A DNA stretch of 64,000 bases from Streptomyces abikoensis (GTDB lineage Bacteria; Actinomycetota; Actinomycetes; Streptomycetales; Streptomycetaceae): NCBI RefSeq assembly GCF_014648775.1, contig NZ_BMRT01000001.1:1364001-1428000 (forward strand), in the 5' to 3' direction. The notes under the pieces were generated by a model. That model made no database searches. It had not been told where the DNA came from and saw only the letters and a program-made list of their open reading frames with translations. Below, one piece after another: positions 1 through 9,164 of the stretch (position 1 is the stretch's first letter; every line of letters starts with the position of its first letter). The position numbers and the translations under genes are program-made.

Positions 1-684
1 ATCGGCTTCTACCGTGCATTTGCTGTGCCCGAGATCGCGCGGCTCCTGGCCTCCACCAGGAAGATGACGGGCCAGACGGAGCTGCGCGCCAAGACGACCG
101 GCCAGATGATGTACCGGCTCTTCCGCGATGGGCTCGACAGCGAGCTGGGTACGCAGACCGTGGCTGCCCTCAACCGCATCCATGCCCGCTGGCACATCAC
201 CAACGACGAGTTCCTCTATGTCCTGGCCTGCTTCGACGTCGCCCCGATGCGCTGGTGCGACACCTACGCCTGGCGGCCCACAACTACAGAGGAGAAGGAC
301 GCCTCCCACGTTTTCTACCTGGCCCTGGCTGACCGTATGGGCATCCAAAAAGTCCCTCCGACATGGGGCGGGTTCGCCGCCTGGATGGACCGCTACGAAC
401 AGAGCCGGTTCAGCCGCACCGCGGAGGCCGCCGAGCTGTGGACCGCCACCCGCGGTATTCTCACCAATCGCTTCCCCGCCGTCCTCGGCCCCTTGGTCCG
501 CGCCGCCGCAGACGCGCTCCTCGACGAGCCACTTCGTTGCGCCTTCGGAGCCCGCCGCCCGCCCGCTCTCGTGCGTGCACTGGCCTCAGGCGGCATGCGG
601 CTGCGAGCCCGGCGCATCGGCCTTTCCCACGCTGATCCCGACTACCGCCCGGTCCTGCCACCCTCGGTGCGCGATCTCAGGTGA
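1..684 (+). CDS. MpaB/rubber-oxygenase family protein (DUF2236), 5' end outside window
   Basis: The frame is open from base 1, reading IGFYRAFAVPEIARLL before the first possible GTG at 25, so the true start lies upstream and this is a C-terminal part. The segments FYRAFAVPEIARLL, KTTGQMMYRLFRDG, WHITNDEFLYVLACF and the C-terminal LVRALASGGMRLRARR region resemble DUF2236 proteins of the MpaB / latex-clearing oxygenase group, which are haem-type oxygenases of mostly unknown substrate in actinomycetes. No membrane segment is evident in the visible part. The next gene starts about 160 bp downstream on the same strand. The family call is fairly secure; the substrate is unknown. Confidence 0.7.
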   Translation: MGFYRAFAVPEIARLLASTRKMTGQTELRAKTTGQMMYRLFRDGLDSELGTQTVAALNRIHARWHITNDEFLYVLACFDVAPMRWCDTYAWRPTTTEEKDASHVFYLALADRMGIQKVPPTWGGFAAWMDRYEQSRFSRTAEAAELWTATRGILTNRFPAVLGPLVRAAADALLDEPLRCAFGARRPPALVRALASGGMRLRARRIGLSHADPDYRPVLPPSVRDLR

Positions 685-846
685 TCAGGTCCCCCGCCTG
701 ACAACGCGATGGTTTGGGCGGGACTTGGACATGACACCGTGGGCATCGACGATCGACGTATCACCGCCGTCCACCGCTGCCGCTCGCTCCGTGGCGACAT
801 GACTTTTCAACATCTGCTTGCACACGGGTTCATGAGGGGCAGACTT

Positions 847-1896
847 ATGGTCTTGATCATGGCAAGGGATGGGCAGGCGGTAACGGACATGGCAAAGCGC
901 CGTGCGGGATGGCGCCCGGACAGGCTCCGTGAGATGCGTGAAGCACACGGGCTGACGCTGGAGAGGGCTGGGGAACGGCTGCGAGAGGTGGCCCGCGCTG
1001 CGGGCATCGCTGAGCCAGCAGCGAACTTCCAGACTCTGTGGCAGCACGAGCAGGGAGAGGTCTACCCCGGACCTCAATACCGACGGGCGTACTGCCTCCT
1101 CTACAGGGCTACGGAACCCGAGCTCGGCTTCCGTAACGCGCTGCCGGACGAAGCGACCCTCATGAAGCTCACACCGTCGAGCGAGCCGTACAACGGCGCC
1201 CACGTACTGGCTGTTGAGCGCGCCTTGTCCCAGATCGCCCCGGGAACGACGGACTCCGATGGACAGGGGGTGCAGCAGCGGATCATCGATGCGTGGAAGC
1301 GGCGACACACCGGTGGAGACCCGAACCGGCCGACACTGCTGATGGTCGGCGGATACGCAGGCAGTGGAAAATCGGAATTCTCACGCTTCATCTCCCAGCT
1401 CACCGGATGGCCTGTACTCGATAAGGACCCGATCACACGGCCACTCGTGGAGAGGCTACTTGTCGAGATGGGCAGTGACCCTCATGACCGGCATTCCGCT
1501 CTTTACCGTGAACAAGTGCGCCCACTGGAATACCAGTGCTTGCTGGAGACCGCGTACGCAAACGTCGACTGCTCCATCAGCACGGTGCTGACTGCGCCCT
1601 TTGTCTCCGAGGTAACCGATGTCCGCTGGATGAGGCGCCTGACCAACCGATGCGAGGCACGAGGGGTCAGTGTCGCTGTCGTCTGGATCCAGTGTGACCT
1701 GGAGACCATGCACGAGTACATCAGCTTCCGATCGGCGGCTCGTGACAGTTGGAAACTACAGAACTGGGACGACTACGTAGCGACCATCGACTCAGAGCTC
1801 CGGCCTGCTGTACCCCATCTGATAGTGGACAACCGGCTGGGCGCGGCCATATCGCTCACTGATCAAGTTCGTCAGGTCTTCGGGACGGTGTTCTGA
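847..1896 (+). CDS. Helix-turn-helix / P-loop kinase fusion protein
   Basis: A protein of 349 aa. I chose the ATG at 847 because AGGGGC sits about 6 bases upstream; the frame stays open back to 709 but without a ribosome site. Residues 20-95 look like an XRE-type helix-turn-helix (WRPDRLREMREAHGLTLERA). Residues 168-176 are a Walker A loop (GGYAGSGKS) opening a zeta-toxin/AAA_33-like kinase domain, with a lid-like Arg stretch near RSAARDSW. The stop overlaps the start of the next P-loop gene by one base (TGATG), so the two are translationally coupled. A DNA-binding kinase could be a nucleotide- or small-molecule-responsive regulator, or a toxin-like kinase. The substrate cannot be read from sequence. 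Confidence 0.65.
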   Translation: MVLIMARDGQAVTDMAKRRAGWRPDRLREMREAHGLTLERAGERLREVARAAGIAEPAANFQTLWQHEQGEVYPGPQYRRAYCLLYRATEPELGFRNALPDEATLMKLTPSSEPYNGAHVLAVERALSQIAPGTTDSDGQGVQQRIIDAWKRRHTGGDPNRPTLLMVGGYAGSGKSEFSRFISQLTGWPVLDKDPITRPLVERLLVEMGSDPHDRHSALYREQVRPLEYQCLLETAYANVDCSISTVLTAPFVSEVTDVRWMRRLTNRCEARGVSVAVVWIQCDLETMHEYISFRSAARDSWKLQNWDDYVATIDSELRPAVPHLIVDNRLGAAISLTDQVRQVFGTVF

Positions 1897-2447
1897 TGAA
1901 TCAAGGGATACTGCTGTACGGGCCGCCGGCCGCGGGGAAGGACACCGTTACCGACGAGCTCGCCGCGCTCGATCCGCGTTACGTTCCCTTCACCCGTCTC
2001 AAGGTCGGGAGCGGAAACACCAAGGGATACAGGATGGGCACGCTTGAGCAGCTGGGTGAGCTGGAGGCCCACGGCGATGTCCTCTACCGCAACGACCGCT
2101 ACGGCAACACTTACGTCGTCGACTGGCCAGGCCTGGACGCGGTGATGAAAGACGGATGCATCCCCATCCTGCACCTGGGCCAAGTAGCAGGCGTCGAGGC
2201 TGTCGCCTCGAACTACCCTGCGAGGTGGTCACGCATCCTGTTGTGGTGCTCTCGCGACACCACAGCGCTGCGTTCCAAGGGACGGGGAGACGGCGATACG
2301 GATGCACGACTCACAGCCTGGGACGCGACCGACCTGGACCTCACCCACAACCAGTCCGCGTCGTGGCACCTCCGCGTGGACACCGAGGTTTGCTCACCGG
2401 CAGACGCAGCCCGGCAGATTGACCACCTGGTCCGCACTTCAGCGTGA
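1896..2447 (+). CDS. Guanylate-kinase-like P-loop protein
   Basis: A protein of 183 aa with Walker A motif GPPAAGKDT at residues 9-17. Its overall pattern is that of a small nucleotide kinase: YRNDRYGNTYVVD resembles the guanylate-kinase GMP-binding region, and DAVMKDGCIPILHLGQVAG resembles the strand after it. The protein is shorter than housekeeping Gmk and departs from it in the lid, so a different acceptor (a modified nucleotide or small metabolite) is plausible. It is coupled by a one-base overlap to the HTH-kinase gene, and the two probably act together. The following gene is convergent. Confidence 0.6.
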   Translation: MNQGILLYGPPAAGKDTVTDELAALDPRYVPFTRLKVGSGNTKGYRMGTLEQLGELEAHGDVLYRNDRYGNTYVVDWPGLDAVMKDGCIPILHLGQVAGVEAVASNYPARWSRILLWCSRDTTALRSKGRGDGDTDARLTAWDATDLDLTHNQSASWHLRVDTEVCSPADAARQIDHLVRTSA

Positions 2448-2474
2448 CAGACAGGGATCCCACCGCACGGACGA

Positions 2475-3359
2475 CTACCTCTCCGCGGCCCCCGTACCAC
2501 CTTTGTGATCAGCCTGTCCTTCAGTACACAACTGCCGGAGGGCTTCGTCGACTGTGAGGGTCCTGTCCCTCGCGCTCTCCCAAAGATGGAGGACCTCGGT
2601 AGCCGCACGCATGAGGTGATCCGGGAGACCTGCTTCGGCGAGCAGGTCCGCGGCATCGCCCAGTTCGGGGCCCCACCGCCAAGCACGTGCGGCCGTCTTG
2701 GGGATGTAGTCGGTCTCGGCGAGATAGCTGCCGGAGCGCTTGCTCGCAATCTCAAGGAGTTCGTCGGCGACACCGTGCGAGTCCGCAAGCCCGTAGGCCA
2801 CAGCGGCCAGGACTCGTGATGCCTTCTGATAGCTGGAGTAGGCGAGCTTCAGCGCGGAAGCCTTCCCGATCTCCTCTCCCAAGCGGTGAGCACGGATATC
2901 AGTGCCCCTGAAAAGCGCTTCGACCTGCGCAACGTGTTCGCTCGGTCCGGAGAGATAGAGGGTGGGCTGCTTACCGCCCACCGGCGGTGAGCCGACCACA
3001 GCTCCATCGACGACAATCGCGTGAGGCAGGCGATCGGCGATGCGGCGGACCCTCAGCGGGGTGATCGCATTCGCCTCGATGTACGTGCCGCCCCGAAAGC
3101 CAAAGGCTCCAACCTGTGCTGCAACGTCTTCGGCCGCCTCAGGCGGACATAGCGACAGCACCACATCGACACGCCGTAGGAGCCCACCGAGATCATCGAC
3201 TGCTTCGATGCCAGCGCAGTCAGCCCGTTGCCTGGAGGCATTGCTGCGGCCAGTCCGGCACCACAACACAGGAATGCCCTGGGAACGTAGCTGGGCAGCG
3301 AAAGCGGCACCCATGCTGCCGGGGTGCAGCAGCCCGACCGTCGATACGTTCACCGTCAT
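2475..3359 (-). CDS. NAD(P)-dependent beta-hydroxyacid dehydrogenase-like protein (DUF1932 C-terminus)
   Basis: A protein of 294 aa. The N-terminal Rossmann domain carries a glycine-rich loop at residues 9-17 (GLLHPGSMG, an expanded version of the usual GLGxMG). The C-terminal half has KLAYSSYQKAS, where the Lys matches the catalytic lysine helix of 3-hydroxyisobutyrate/6-phosphogluconate-type dehydrogenases; this half best fits the DUF1932 subgroup. The ATG at 3359 follows AGGGG at 6 bases and overlaps the stop of the upstream HAD gene by 4 bases (ATGA), so the two form an operon. A second dehydrogenase of this superfamily lies at 10263. The substrate is unknown. Confidence 0.7.
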   Translation of the reverse strand: MTVNVSTVGLLHPGSMGAAFAAQLRSQGIPVLWCRTGRSNASRQRADCAGIEAVDDLGGLLRRVDVVLSLCPPEAAEDVAAQVGAFGFRGGTYIEANAITPLRVRRIADRLPHAIVVDGAVVGSPPVGGKQPTLYLSGPSEHVAQVEALFRGTDIRAHRLGEEIGKASALKLAYSSYQKASRVLAAVAYGLADSHGVADELLEIASKRSGSYLAETDYIPKTAARAWRWGPELGDAADLLAEAGLPDHLMRAATEVLHLWESARDRTLTVDEALRQLCTEGQADHKGGTGAAER

Positions 3360-4021
3360 GCAGCACCCCTCGAGTGGTCAACATTCAGGAGCAGTTCAAT
3401 CGCCGCGAGGGCATTTGGCACCGATCTATCGGGTGGAGCGAGGTGGGTGGGCCAATGCCTGTCGCGGCTTACCCAGACCGTCCGCAGCCCGGCTGCCTGG
3501 CCTCCACAGATGTCGGTTTCGGGGTTGTCGCCGACCATCCAGCCGCCTCCAGAGAGCGAGGAGTCACATGCTTCCGCTGCTTTGACGAAGAACGCGACCT
3601 CCGGCTTCCGGGCGCAGGCTGCTTCCGAGACACACACGCCGTCCACATGTTCGAGTATGCCGGCGGCCCTGAGCTTGGCCGTCTGGATGTCGCTCGGCCC
3701 GTTGGTGGCTATCCCAACCCGCCATCCCGAAGCCCGGAGCCCGGCGAGGCCGGCAAGGACGGCGTCTGAACAGGCGACGGATGCGGCTATGTCACGGCGG
3801 TACTCCCGCCACAGGGAATCCCGGGACGGTGCAAGGCAGTATTCGGTTCGGATCTCCCCGAAGGCCGCAGGAGAGGCACGATCCTTCAACCTGGCGATCA
3901 ACTGCCGACGGACGTGATCCCCGAGACGGTGCCGTGCAGTGAACTCGGTCACCCAGCTGACCAGGGCTCCGCTCCTGTCGATCAGCGTGTCATCGAGATC
4001 GAAGAGAACCAACCGTTGCAT
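3356..4021 (-). CDS. HAD-superfamily phosphatase
   Basis: About 222 aa from ATG 4021, the start that places the nucleophile motif at the N-terminus as usual (LFDLDDTLID, Asp8 and Asp10). Motif II is IATNG, the motif III lysine is in ARKPEVAFF, and motif IV is VGDNPETDICGGQAAG. All catalytic positions are present, so an active phosphatase of the haloacid dehalogenase type I subgroup is expected. It would act on a phosphorylated sugar or small metabolite in the cytosol. It is translationally coupled to the dehydrogenase downstream. A longer frame reaches 4108 but lacks homology-like sequence before the DLDDT motif. Confidence 0.75.
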   Translation of the reverse strand: MQRLVLFDLDDTLIDRSGALVSWVTEFTARHRLGDHVRRQLIARLKDRASPAAFGEIRTEYCLAPSRDSLWREYRRDIAASVACSDAVLAGLAGLRASGWRVGIATNGPSDIQTAKLRAAGILEHVDGVCVSEAACARKPEVAFFVKAAEACDSSLSGGGWMVGDNPETDICGGQAAGLRTVWVSRDRHWPTHLAPPDRSVPNALAAIELLLNVDHSRGAA

Positions 4022-4339
4022 GGACACAGACCCTAACTTGAGCCTGCGGGCACACCCCAAAAGACCCTGCGACAAGTACGGATGCGGCGATGCCGATCGC
4101 CACACCACGCCGCCCGTTGGCTCCCCCGCATCAAGGGCCGCGCCGCTGATGCACGCCGACGACGCCCCTCTCGACCTGGTCTGGTTCTATGCCCTGACTC
4201 GCAGGGCGCATATACGAGCACCTACGACAGGAATTTCGTGCAGCAGATCATCCCCGCCGCCTGGGACACGGACGTCGCCCACGGCATGACGGGCAGCAGC
4301 CAGCCGTCGGATCCGGACATGGCCCAGCGGGAGCGTAGA

Positions 4340-4660
4340 CAAGAGCCAGTCAGGCTCCGAGACCTCGATCGCCACCAGTTCTTCTTGCCCCTGCACAGCA
4401 CCAGCCAGCGTCCGCGCAGAGCTCGTCGGCCATGGCCACCGCATACTCGGCGGTCACCTTCACGTTGTTCACGTAGGCGCCACCCTCCTTCACGGTGCAG
4501 CGGGCGGCCGGCTTGCTCGCCACGAGGCCCGACCTCCGCGAATAGGTCGGTGACCTGGCCGAGCTTGCTCACCTTGGCGCGTGGGAGCTCGAGCCCCCGG
4601 CGGCCAGCTAGCCTCGGCGAGCTCGCCCTGCCCGGACAGCGCCTTCGACGAGCGCTCTGC
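4340..4660 (-). pseudogene. tyrS: Decayed C-terminal tail of a tyrosyl-tRNA synthetase
   Basis: Reading the minus strand in successive frames recovers the conserved end of actinobacterial TyrRS. The pieces are KALSGQGELAEA (about 4640-4605), then ELPRAKVSKLGQVTDLFAEVG (4590-4530), then the S4-domain stretch VKEGGAYVNNVKVTAEYA (to about 4420), then GRWLVLCRGKKN (4413-4380), and finally LVAIEVSEPDW (4376-4340). Each step needs a frame change, so at least three or four indels have accumulated. No catalytic HIGH/KMSKS part is present. It is a dead remnant, interesting because an intact LeuRS gene lies in the same block. Confidence 0.75.
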
Positions 4661-4853
4661 CATTGGTCACGAATCGTGTCCTGAGTGTCGGATCGTGATC
4701 GATCACGTCGATCGCCTGACCAAGATCACGCGCGGCGCGCTACGGGCGCGGACGCATCCGCAGAACGGGTGATGCGCAGGAAGGCAGCGATCGCCGGCCC
4801 CCTCCAAGACCACGCTCAGCGGCATGATCGCCCTAAAGCGAAGGGAACCGATC

Positions 4854-5357
4854 ATGAATCCAGTGGTGCACCTCATCGGATGTGGGACCCGCCCGACCCG
4901 AGAGATCCCCGAATTCGCGGCCACACTTCGTACGACCGGCTGGGATCCCTACCTCATTCCCAGCCCGGTGGGACTACGCTTCCTGGACCTCGCTGAAGCC
5001 GAGGCACGCTCGGGCCGGTCGGTGCGCTGGGACTTCGACCCTGATGACCCAGTGGGCCTGCCCCGTGCAGAGCTTGTGGTCGTCGCACCAGCCTCGTTCA
5101 ACACGATCACGAAGCTCGGGGCTGGGATCGCAGACACGCTGGCGCTGGCCGTGATCAGCGAAGCAGTCGGCGGAGGCATGCCCGTACTCGTTGTGCCGTG
5201 GATGAACGCTGATCTGGCTGCACACCCCGCATACGTGCAAGCACTCGCCAGTCTTCGAGCGTGGGGGGTCCATATCCTCCCTGCCGACCAATCCGAACCC
5301 TTCCCGTGGACAACGCTTCGCGAGCAGATGGACTGGATCGGGTCCAAAGCCCACTGA
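4854..5357 (+). CDS. Flavoprotein, phosphopantothenoylcysteine decarboxylase-like
   Basis: About 167 aa from ATG 4854 (MNPVVHLIGCG), preceded by GAAGGGAA. The PF02441-type flavoprotein fold is indicated by APASFNTITKLGAGIADTLAL, which matches the APATANTLAKLxxGIADNLL signature of the Dfp/CoaC/EpiD group, and by VPWMNADLAAHPAYVQALASL, which matches the substrate-clamp region. Relatives bind FMN and decarboxylate C-terminal cysteines or phosphopantothenoylcysteine; cluster-encoded members can also modify sugars or peptides. It lacks the CoaB half, so it is not the housekeeping bifunctional enzyme. It stands alone between the tyrS remnant and the mutase gene. Confidence 0.7.
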   Translation: MNPVVHLIGCGTRPTREIPEFAATLRTTGWDPYLIPSPVGLRFLDLAEAEARSGRSVRWDFDPDDPVGLPRAELVVVAPASFNTITKLGAGIADTLALAVISEAVGGGMPVLVVPWMNADLAAHPAYVQALASLRAWGVHILPADQSEPFPWTTLREQMDWIGSKAH

Positions 5358-5942
5358 GGGTACACACGCCCATGCGATCCTCTTCGCTCGCCTCACGGCC
5401 TCCCACCGCCCAGCGGCTCCGGCGTGACGGTACAGGCCCGCTACGCCAACGACGTCTTGCGCTCCCTCATGAGCCCAGAAACTGGGCACTGCCCACAGCA
5501 ATCAACCTTGTCTGGCGCTTCGTCACTCCCCACCCGCCGGCCCGCTCCTCGACCTGACACACAGCATCACGCGAGTGATATCACCGACGCGATAGGCCCT
5601 CCGGTCGATTGAATAGCACACTGACTGCCTGTGTTCTTGTAGCACACTCACAGGTGAAGCCACATCGATTGCTGGACCCGGCCCACAACGACAGCACCTC
5701 ATATTCCGTTAGCCGACAACGGAGAGTTCCCTTCGCAAAATCCGCTCTTCAAAACCGCGATCACCGATGGTGCGCACGACATAGACGCGCACACTCGCAT
5801 CAGACGGGAGAATAGGCCTTGCGTCGCATCTCGATACTGATCGACAGCGAGTTCCTTACTCGCATCCATAGACACGGTTTCGGTACTACCCATGTGGAAC
5901 ACGCCAACAACCAGGCCAATCGCGCGAATCAGGCGGACCAGC
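5358..5942. other. Non-coding, lower-GC gap before the mutase gene
   Basis: About 585 bp without a convincing gene. The stretch is noticeably less GC-rich than its neighbours. It contains the palindrome GTGATATCAC at 5576-5585 and two similar short runs, TAGCACACTGAC (about 5614) and TAGCACACTCAC (about 5640). It probably holds the promoter of the operon that begins at 5943, but I cannot assign -35 and -10 boxes with confidence. Confidence 0.4.
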
Positions 5943-7052
5943 ATGAACACGTCTAGGAGTTGCGTTGTGGTCGGCGCGGGCTTGACCGGCGCAACCACCG
6001 CGTGGGAACTAGCCCGACACGGCTTTCATGTGCGCATATACGAACAGGCCGACGTGGTCGGTGGACACATACGGACCGAGTGGCTAAGAGGAATCCCATA
6101 CGAGCCACACGGCGCGCACATCTTCCACACTAACGACGCCGAGGTGTGGCAACTTGTCTCCAAACTCACAGAATTCGTGCCCTACCGACACCGAGTCACC
6201 ATCCGTGTACGCTCCCATGAGTTGAGCTGGCCTCTCCAGAAATGCGAACTGTCTCAACTCGAGGAATGGCCCGAAGTGGAGCGCGAGCTGGCTTCGACCC
6301 CAGATCGGCCTGACTTAACCAACTTCGAGACGTATTGCCGGTCACTCATGGGAGAAACTCTCTACGACCTCTGTGTTCGCAATTACACGATGAAGCAGTG
6401 GGGGCGGGCCCCCGAGAGCCTGTCGGCTTCCGTTGCCACCAATCGAGTTGAGCTGCGCGACGACGGGTACAGAGGGTTGTTCCGTGACCCCCATCAGGGT
6501 TGGCCGAAGCGGGGCTACGCAGACCTCGTGGAGGCACTCCTCGAGCCTGCGGAGATCCATCTCGGGCAGCCGATAACCTACGGCAACCTGACGGAGCTGA
6601 CCTTGCCCGGTGAGCCCGTCGTGATCACCTCTGCACTGGACGACTTCTTCTGCAGCGAGCTGGGGCCGCTGGAATGGCGAGGAGTCCGTCTTGAAAGTCA
6701 GTTCATCCGGGACGTCAAACTCGCCCAACCGTCGATGGTGGTGAACGAACCCGACCTTGCCGTCCAGTGGACCAGGACGATCGAGACCAAGTGGGCTTTG
6801 GAGAGCCTCCACGACAGGCCCGGGACCGTCGTCATGCGCGAGTACCCCGGCGCCTCCGCAAAGCACTACCCAGTCCCCGACAGCGCCGGCGTCAACAAGG
6901 CGCTGCAATCCTCCTACGAGGCGCAACTCGCCGCTCACACGAGGAATCCGCTCATAGCAGCCGGACGCCTCGCCACTTATAGCTACATCAATATGGACCA
7001 GGCCGTCCGACAGGGCCTGGATGCAGCACGTCGCATCGTCAAATCCCGCTGA
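5943..7052 (+). CDS. glf: UDP-galactopyranose mutase-like flavoenzyme
   Basis: A protein of 369 aa from ATG 5943. The frame opens at 5892, but homology begins at MNTSRSCVVVGAGLTGA. The N-terminal FAD loop is GAGLTGATTAWELARHG. UGM signatures follow: GAHIFHTND, YTMKQWG (usually YTEKQW), QGWPKRGYADLVEALL, and the C-terminal FAD contact GRLATYSYINMDQA. Family members use reduced FAD to interconvert UDP-galactopyranose and UDP-galactofuranose; cluster-encoded relatives can act on other UDP-hexoses. A TTA leucine codon lies at 6315-6317, which in Streptomyces implies dependence on the bldA tRNA. It leads a run of same-strand genes reaching 16281. Confidence 0.8.
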   Translation: MNTSRSCVVVGAGLTGATTAWELARHGFHVRIYEQADVVGGHIRTEWLRGIPYEPHGAHIFHTNDAEVWQLVSKLTEFVPYRHRVTIRVRSHELSWPLQKCELSQLEEWPEVERELASTPDRPDLTNFETYCRSLMGETLYDLCVRNYTMKQWGRAPESLSASVATNRVELRDDGYRGLFRDPHQGWPKRGYADLVEALLEPAEIHLGQPITYGNLTELTLPGEPVVITSALDDFFCSELGPLEWRGVRLESQFIRDVKLAQPSMVVNEPDLAVQWTRTIETKWALESLHDRPGTVVMREYPGASAKHYPVPDSAGVNKALQSSYEAQLAAHTRNPLIAAGRLATYSYINMDQAVRQGLDAARRIVKSR

Positions 7053-7072
7053 TCCGAGAATAGGAGCCGGGC

Positions 7073-8038
7073 GTGGCCACCGAATTACTGCACATTCCCA
7101 AACATGGGTCATTGGGTCGGATGATCCCCATCGTCGTGCCGGTCGGACCGGACCACGACCCGCGACCCGCCATCGCCTCCAGCCTGCGCGCCGCGTCGGA
7201 GGCCAGCCCCTGCACGCAGACCATGCACATCCTGGTCTTCAACGGCACTCGCGGACCCGTCGTGGACCCCAATGTCCTGGTCAAGGAAATCAGCGAGACG
7301 ACCCCGGCATTCGCTGTGGCAGTCATTGCTGATGACGTCGGCTACATCCGTGCCGTACAGGAGGGCCTCGGAATCGCCGCGCGTCTGGGCACCCGACAGG
7401 ATCTGGTCGGATTCCTCGACGCGGATGCGGTCCTGCGGGGCACCGCTCACTGGGCCTTCTTGGAACGCGCACTTGCCACCGAGCCCACACTCGATGCCAT
7501 CAGTGGCATGGTCATCCACGAACAGTGCGAACTCTGGGAAACCCCGAGCTCGCAGAAGTTCATACGGGCGTTGGAACGCACAGGGAACGTCGTCAACAAG
7601 CCGTACATCCAAGGTGGGGCTGGCGGAACCCTAGCTCGACGGCCGGCGTTCGAGCGCGCTATCACCACAGCTCTGAACCTCGGCGCCCTCATCGGGCCGA
7701 GCCTATCTGCGAGTGCGCTCGCCACCGGCCGCACGATCCGCGCCACGAGTCACCTGCCTTGCGGCCACACTCCCCGCAAGACTCTCGAGGAGTGGCTGAT
7801 CTCAGTCACCGCGTATGAGCAGTCGTGGCGGCGGCTCTTGGGGTTGTACGGAACCGAGATCGAGCGACCCTGGCGCGAGTTTCTGCACGACGCGGAAGAG
7901 CAGGTGAGCTCCGATCCACGCCTGTCCCGTGACCTTGCCGACTGCCAGGTACTCCGACAGCTGGTTGTCGACCGCGTCGCGCGGGAGCACCGAAGCTCCG
8001 CCATCAAGCCTGAAGTCCCGCTGGCCACGAGCACTTGA
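7073..8038 (+). CDS. Family 2-like glycosyltransferase
   Basis: A protein of 321 aa from GTG 7073, with AGGAG six bases upstream. A GT-A fold is suggested by the N-terminal IPIVVPVGPDHDPRP strand and by the metal-binding DAD in VGFLDADAVLRG near residue 105, followed by the acceptor loop around YIQGGAGGTLARRPAFE. No membrane segment is visible, so this is a soluble enzyme that would transfer a sugar from a nucleotide donor, perhaps the product of the upstream mutase. It lies 20 bases after the mutase gene and 16 bases before the aminotransferase gene in one apparent operon. Confidence 0.65.
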   Translation: MATELLHIPKHGSLGRMIPIVVPVGPDHDPRPAIASSLRAASEASPCTQTMHILVFNGTRGPVVDPNVLVKEISETTPAFAVAVIADDVGYIRAVQEGLGIAARLGTRQDLVGFLDADAVLRGTAHWAFLERALATEPTLDAISGMVIHEQCELWETPSSQKFIRALERTGNVVNKPYIQGGAGGTLARRPAFERAITTALNLGALIGPSLSASALATGRTIRATSHLPCGHTPRKTLEEWLISVTAYEQSWRRLLGLYGTEIERPWREFLHDAEEQVSSDPRLSRDLADCQVLRQLVVDRVAREHRSSAIKPEVPLATST

Positions 8039-8054
8039 CCGAAGGAGCGATGCA

Positions 8055-9164
8055 GTGATCCCGTTCCACTCAAACAGCAGGCAGCACGACAACCTTTCGC
8101 AGGACCTGACCGGGGCCCTCGGCTCCATCGACCTCAAGGACGACACTGCCTTCGCCCGGGCAGTCGAGAAGTTCGAAGGCATGCTGGCGGACTACTGCCA
8201 GGTCGACTCCGCTGTAGCGGTCGCATCGGGTACCGACGCGCTCATCATCGCCCTCCGCGCTCTGGACGCACCCGCCGGCGCTGAGGTCATCACCTGCGAC
8301 TTCGGCTTCTACGCCACCGCTGCAAGCATCATCATGGCCGGCTTCACGCCGGTGTTCGTCGATGTGGCACCGGGCCGGATGGTCATGGACCTCGACGCCG
8401 TTCGCGACGCCATATCGCCGAATACCGCAGCCATCGTTCCAGTCCATCTCTTCGGTGAGGCCATCGACATGCTGGCGCTCAAACAGATCGCTGATCAGCA
8501 CTCAATCACCATCGTCGAGGACGTCGCCCAGGCTCTCGGAGCACGGAGCGCCGGCCAGCGCGTCGGATCGTTCGGCACCGCCTCGGGTATCAGTTTCAAC
8601 TGGTCGAAGCACCTGTCCAGCTTCTCTAACGGAGGGGCCGTGCTCACGAATGATCGAGAGATCGCCACTCGTGTCCGCTCCCTGCGTGGCCACGGCAATG
8701 CCGGGAGCTTCCGTCACACGCGGATGGGCCTGAACAGCAGGCTGAACCCTTTCGAGGCCACGCTGCTGTCGACGAAGCTGCCCCACCTCGACACGTGGAT
8801 CGCCCGGCGGCGGGAGATCGCAGCTCGCTACACGAGGAACTTCGCCTCATCCTCGAACGTCGTCACACCCACAGCCACCGAGGCTGAGGCTCACGTGTAC
8901 CACAAGTACACGATCCGGGTCCCAGACCGAGACCGGCTGCGCAAGCAGCTCGCCGATCAAGGAGTCGGCGCCCTGGTCTGTTACCCGTGGTTGTTGCACG
9001 ACCAGCCGGCGTTCGAGGGGCATGCCCTGCGGCCGCACAGCTTCGACCGTGCCACCGAGGTTGCAGCCGAAGTAATCTCGATCCCGGTGTATCCGGAACT
9101 GACTGACGCCGAGATCGACTTCATCAGCGAGACCATCCTCTCCCACGTGGAGTCGGCATCCTGA
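8055..9164 (+). CDS. DegT/DnrJ/EryC1/StrS aminotransferase
   Basis: A protein of 369 aa from GTG 8055, with AAGGAG 7 bases upstream; the frame is open further back but only inside the previous gene. PLP fold type I features are VASGTDALIIALRAL (phosphate-binding loop), VEDVAQALGA (Asp contacting the pyridine nitrogen) and FNWSKHLSSFSNGGAVLTND, whose Lys is the Schiff-base residue. Relatives transaminate keto-sugars on nucleotide donors or on scyllo-inosose-type rings. Here it would make an amino sugar or aminocyclitol. The stop overlaps the next start by one base (TGATG). Confidence 0.8.
   Translation: MIPFHSNSRQHDNLSQDLTGALGSIDLKDDTAFARAVEKFEGMLADYCQVDSAVAVASGTDALIIALRALDAPAGAEVITCDFGFYATAASIIMAGFTPVFVDVAPGRMVMDLDAVRDAISPNTAAIVPVHLFGEAIDMLALKQIADQHSITIVEDVAQALGARSAGQRVGSFGTASGISFNWSKHLSSFSNGGAVLTNDREIATRVRSLRGHGNAGSFRHTRMGLNSRLNPFEATLLSTKLPHLDTWIARRREIAARYTRNFASSSNVVTPTATEAEAHVYHKYTIRVPDRDRLRKQLADQGVGALVCYPWLLHDQPAFEGHALRPHSFDRATEVAAEVISIPVYPELTDAEIDFISETILSHVESAS

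Noticed and set aside
4082..4684. Plus-strand 200-aa frame over the tyrS remnant.
   Set aside because: It is Arg/Ser/Pro-rich without motifs, while the minus strand shows recognisable TyrRS pieces.
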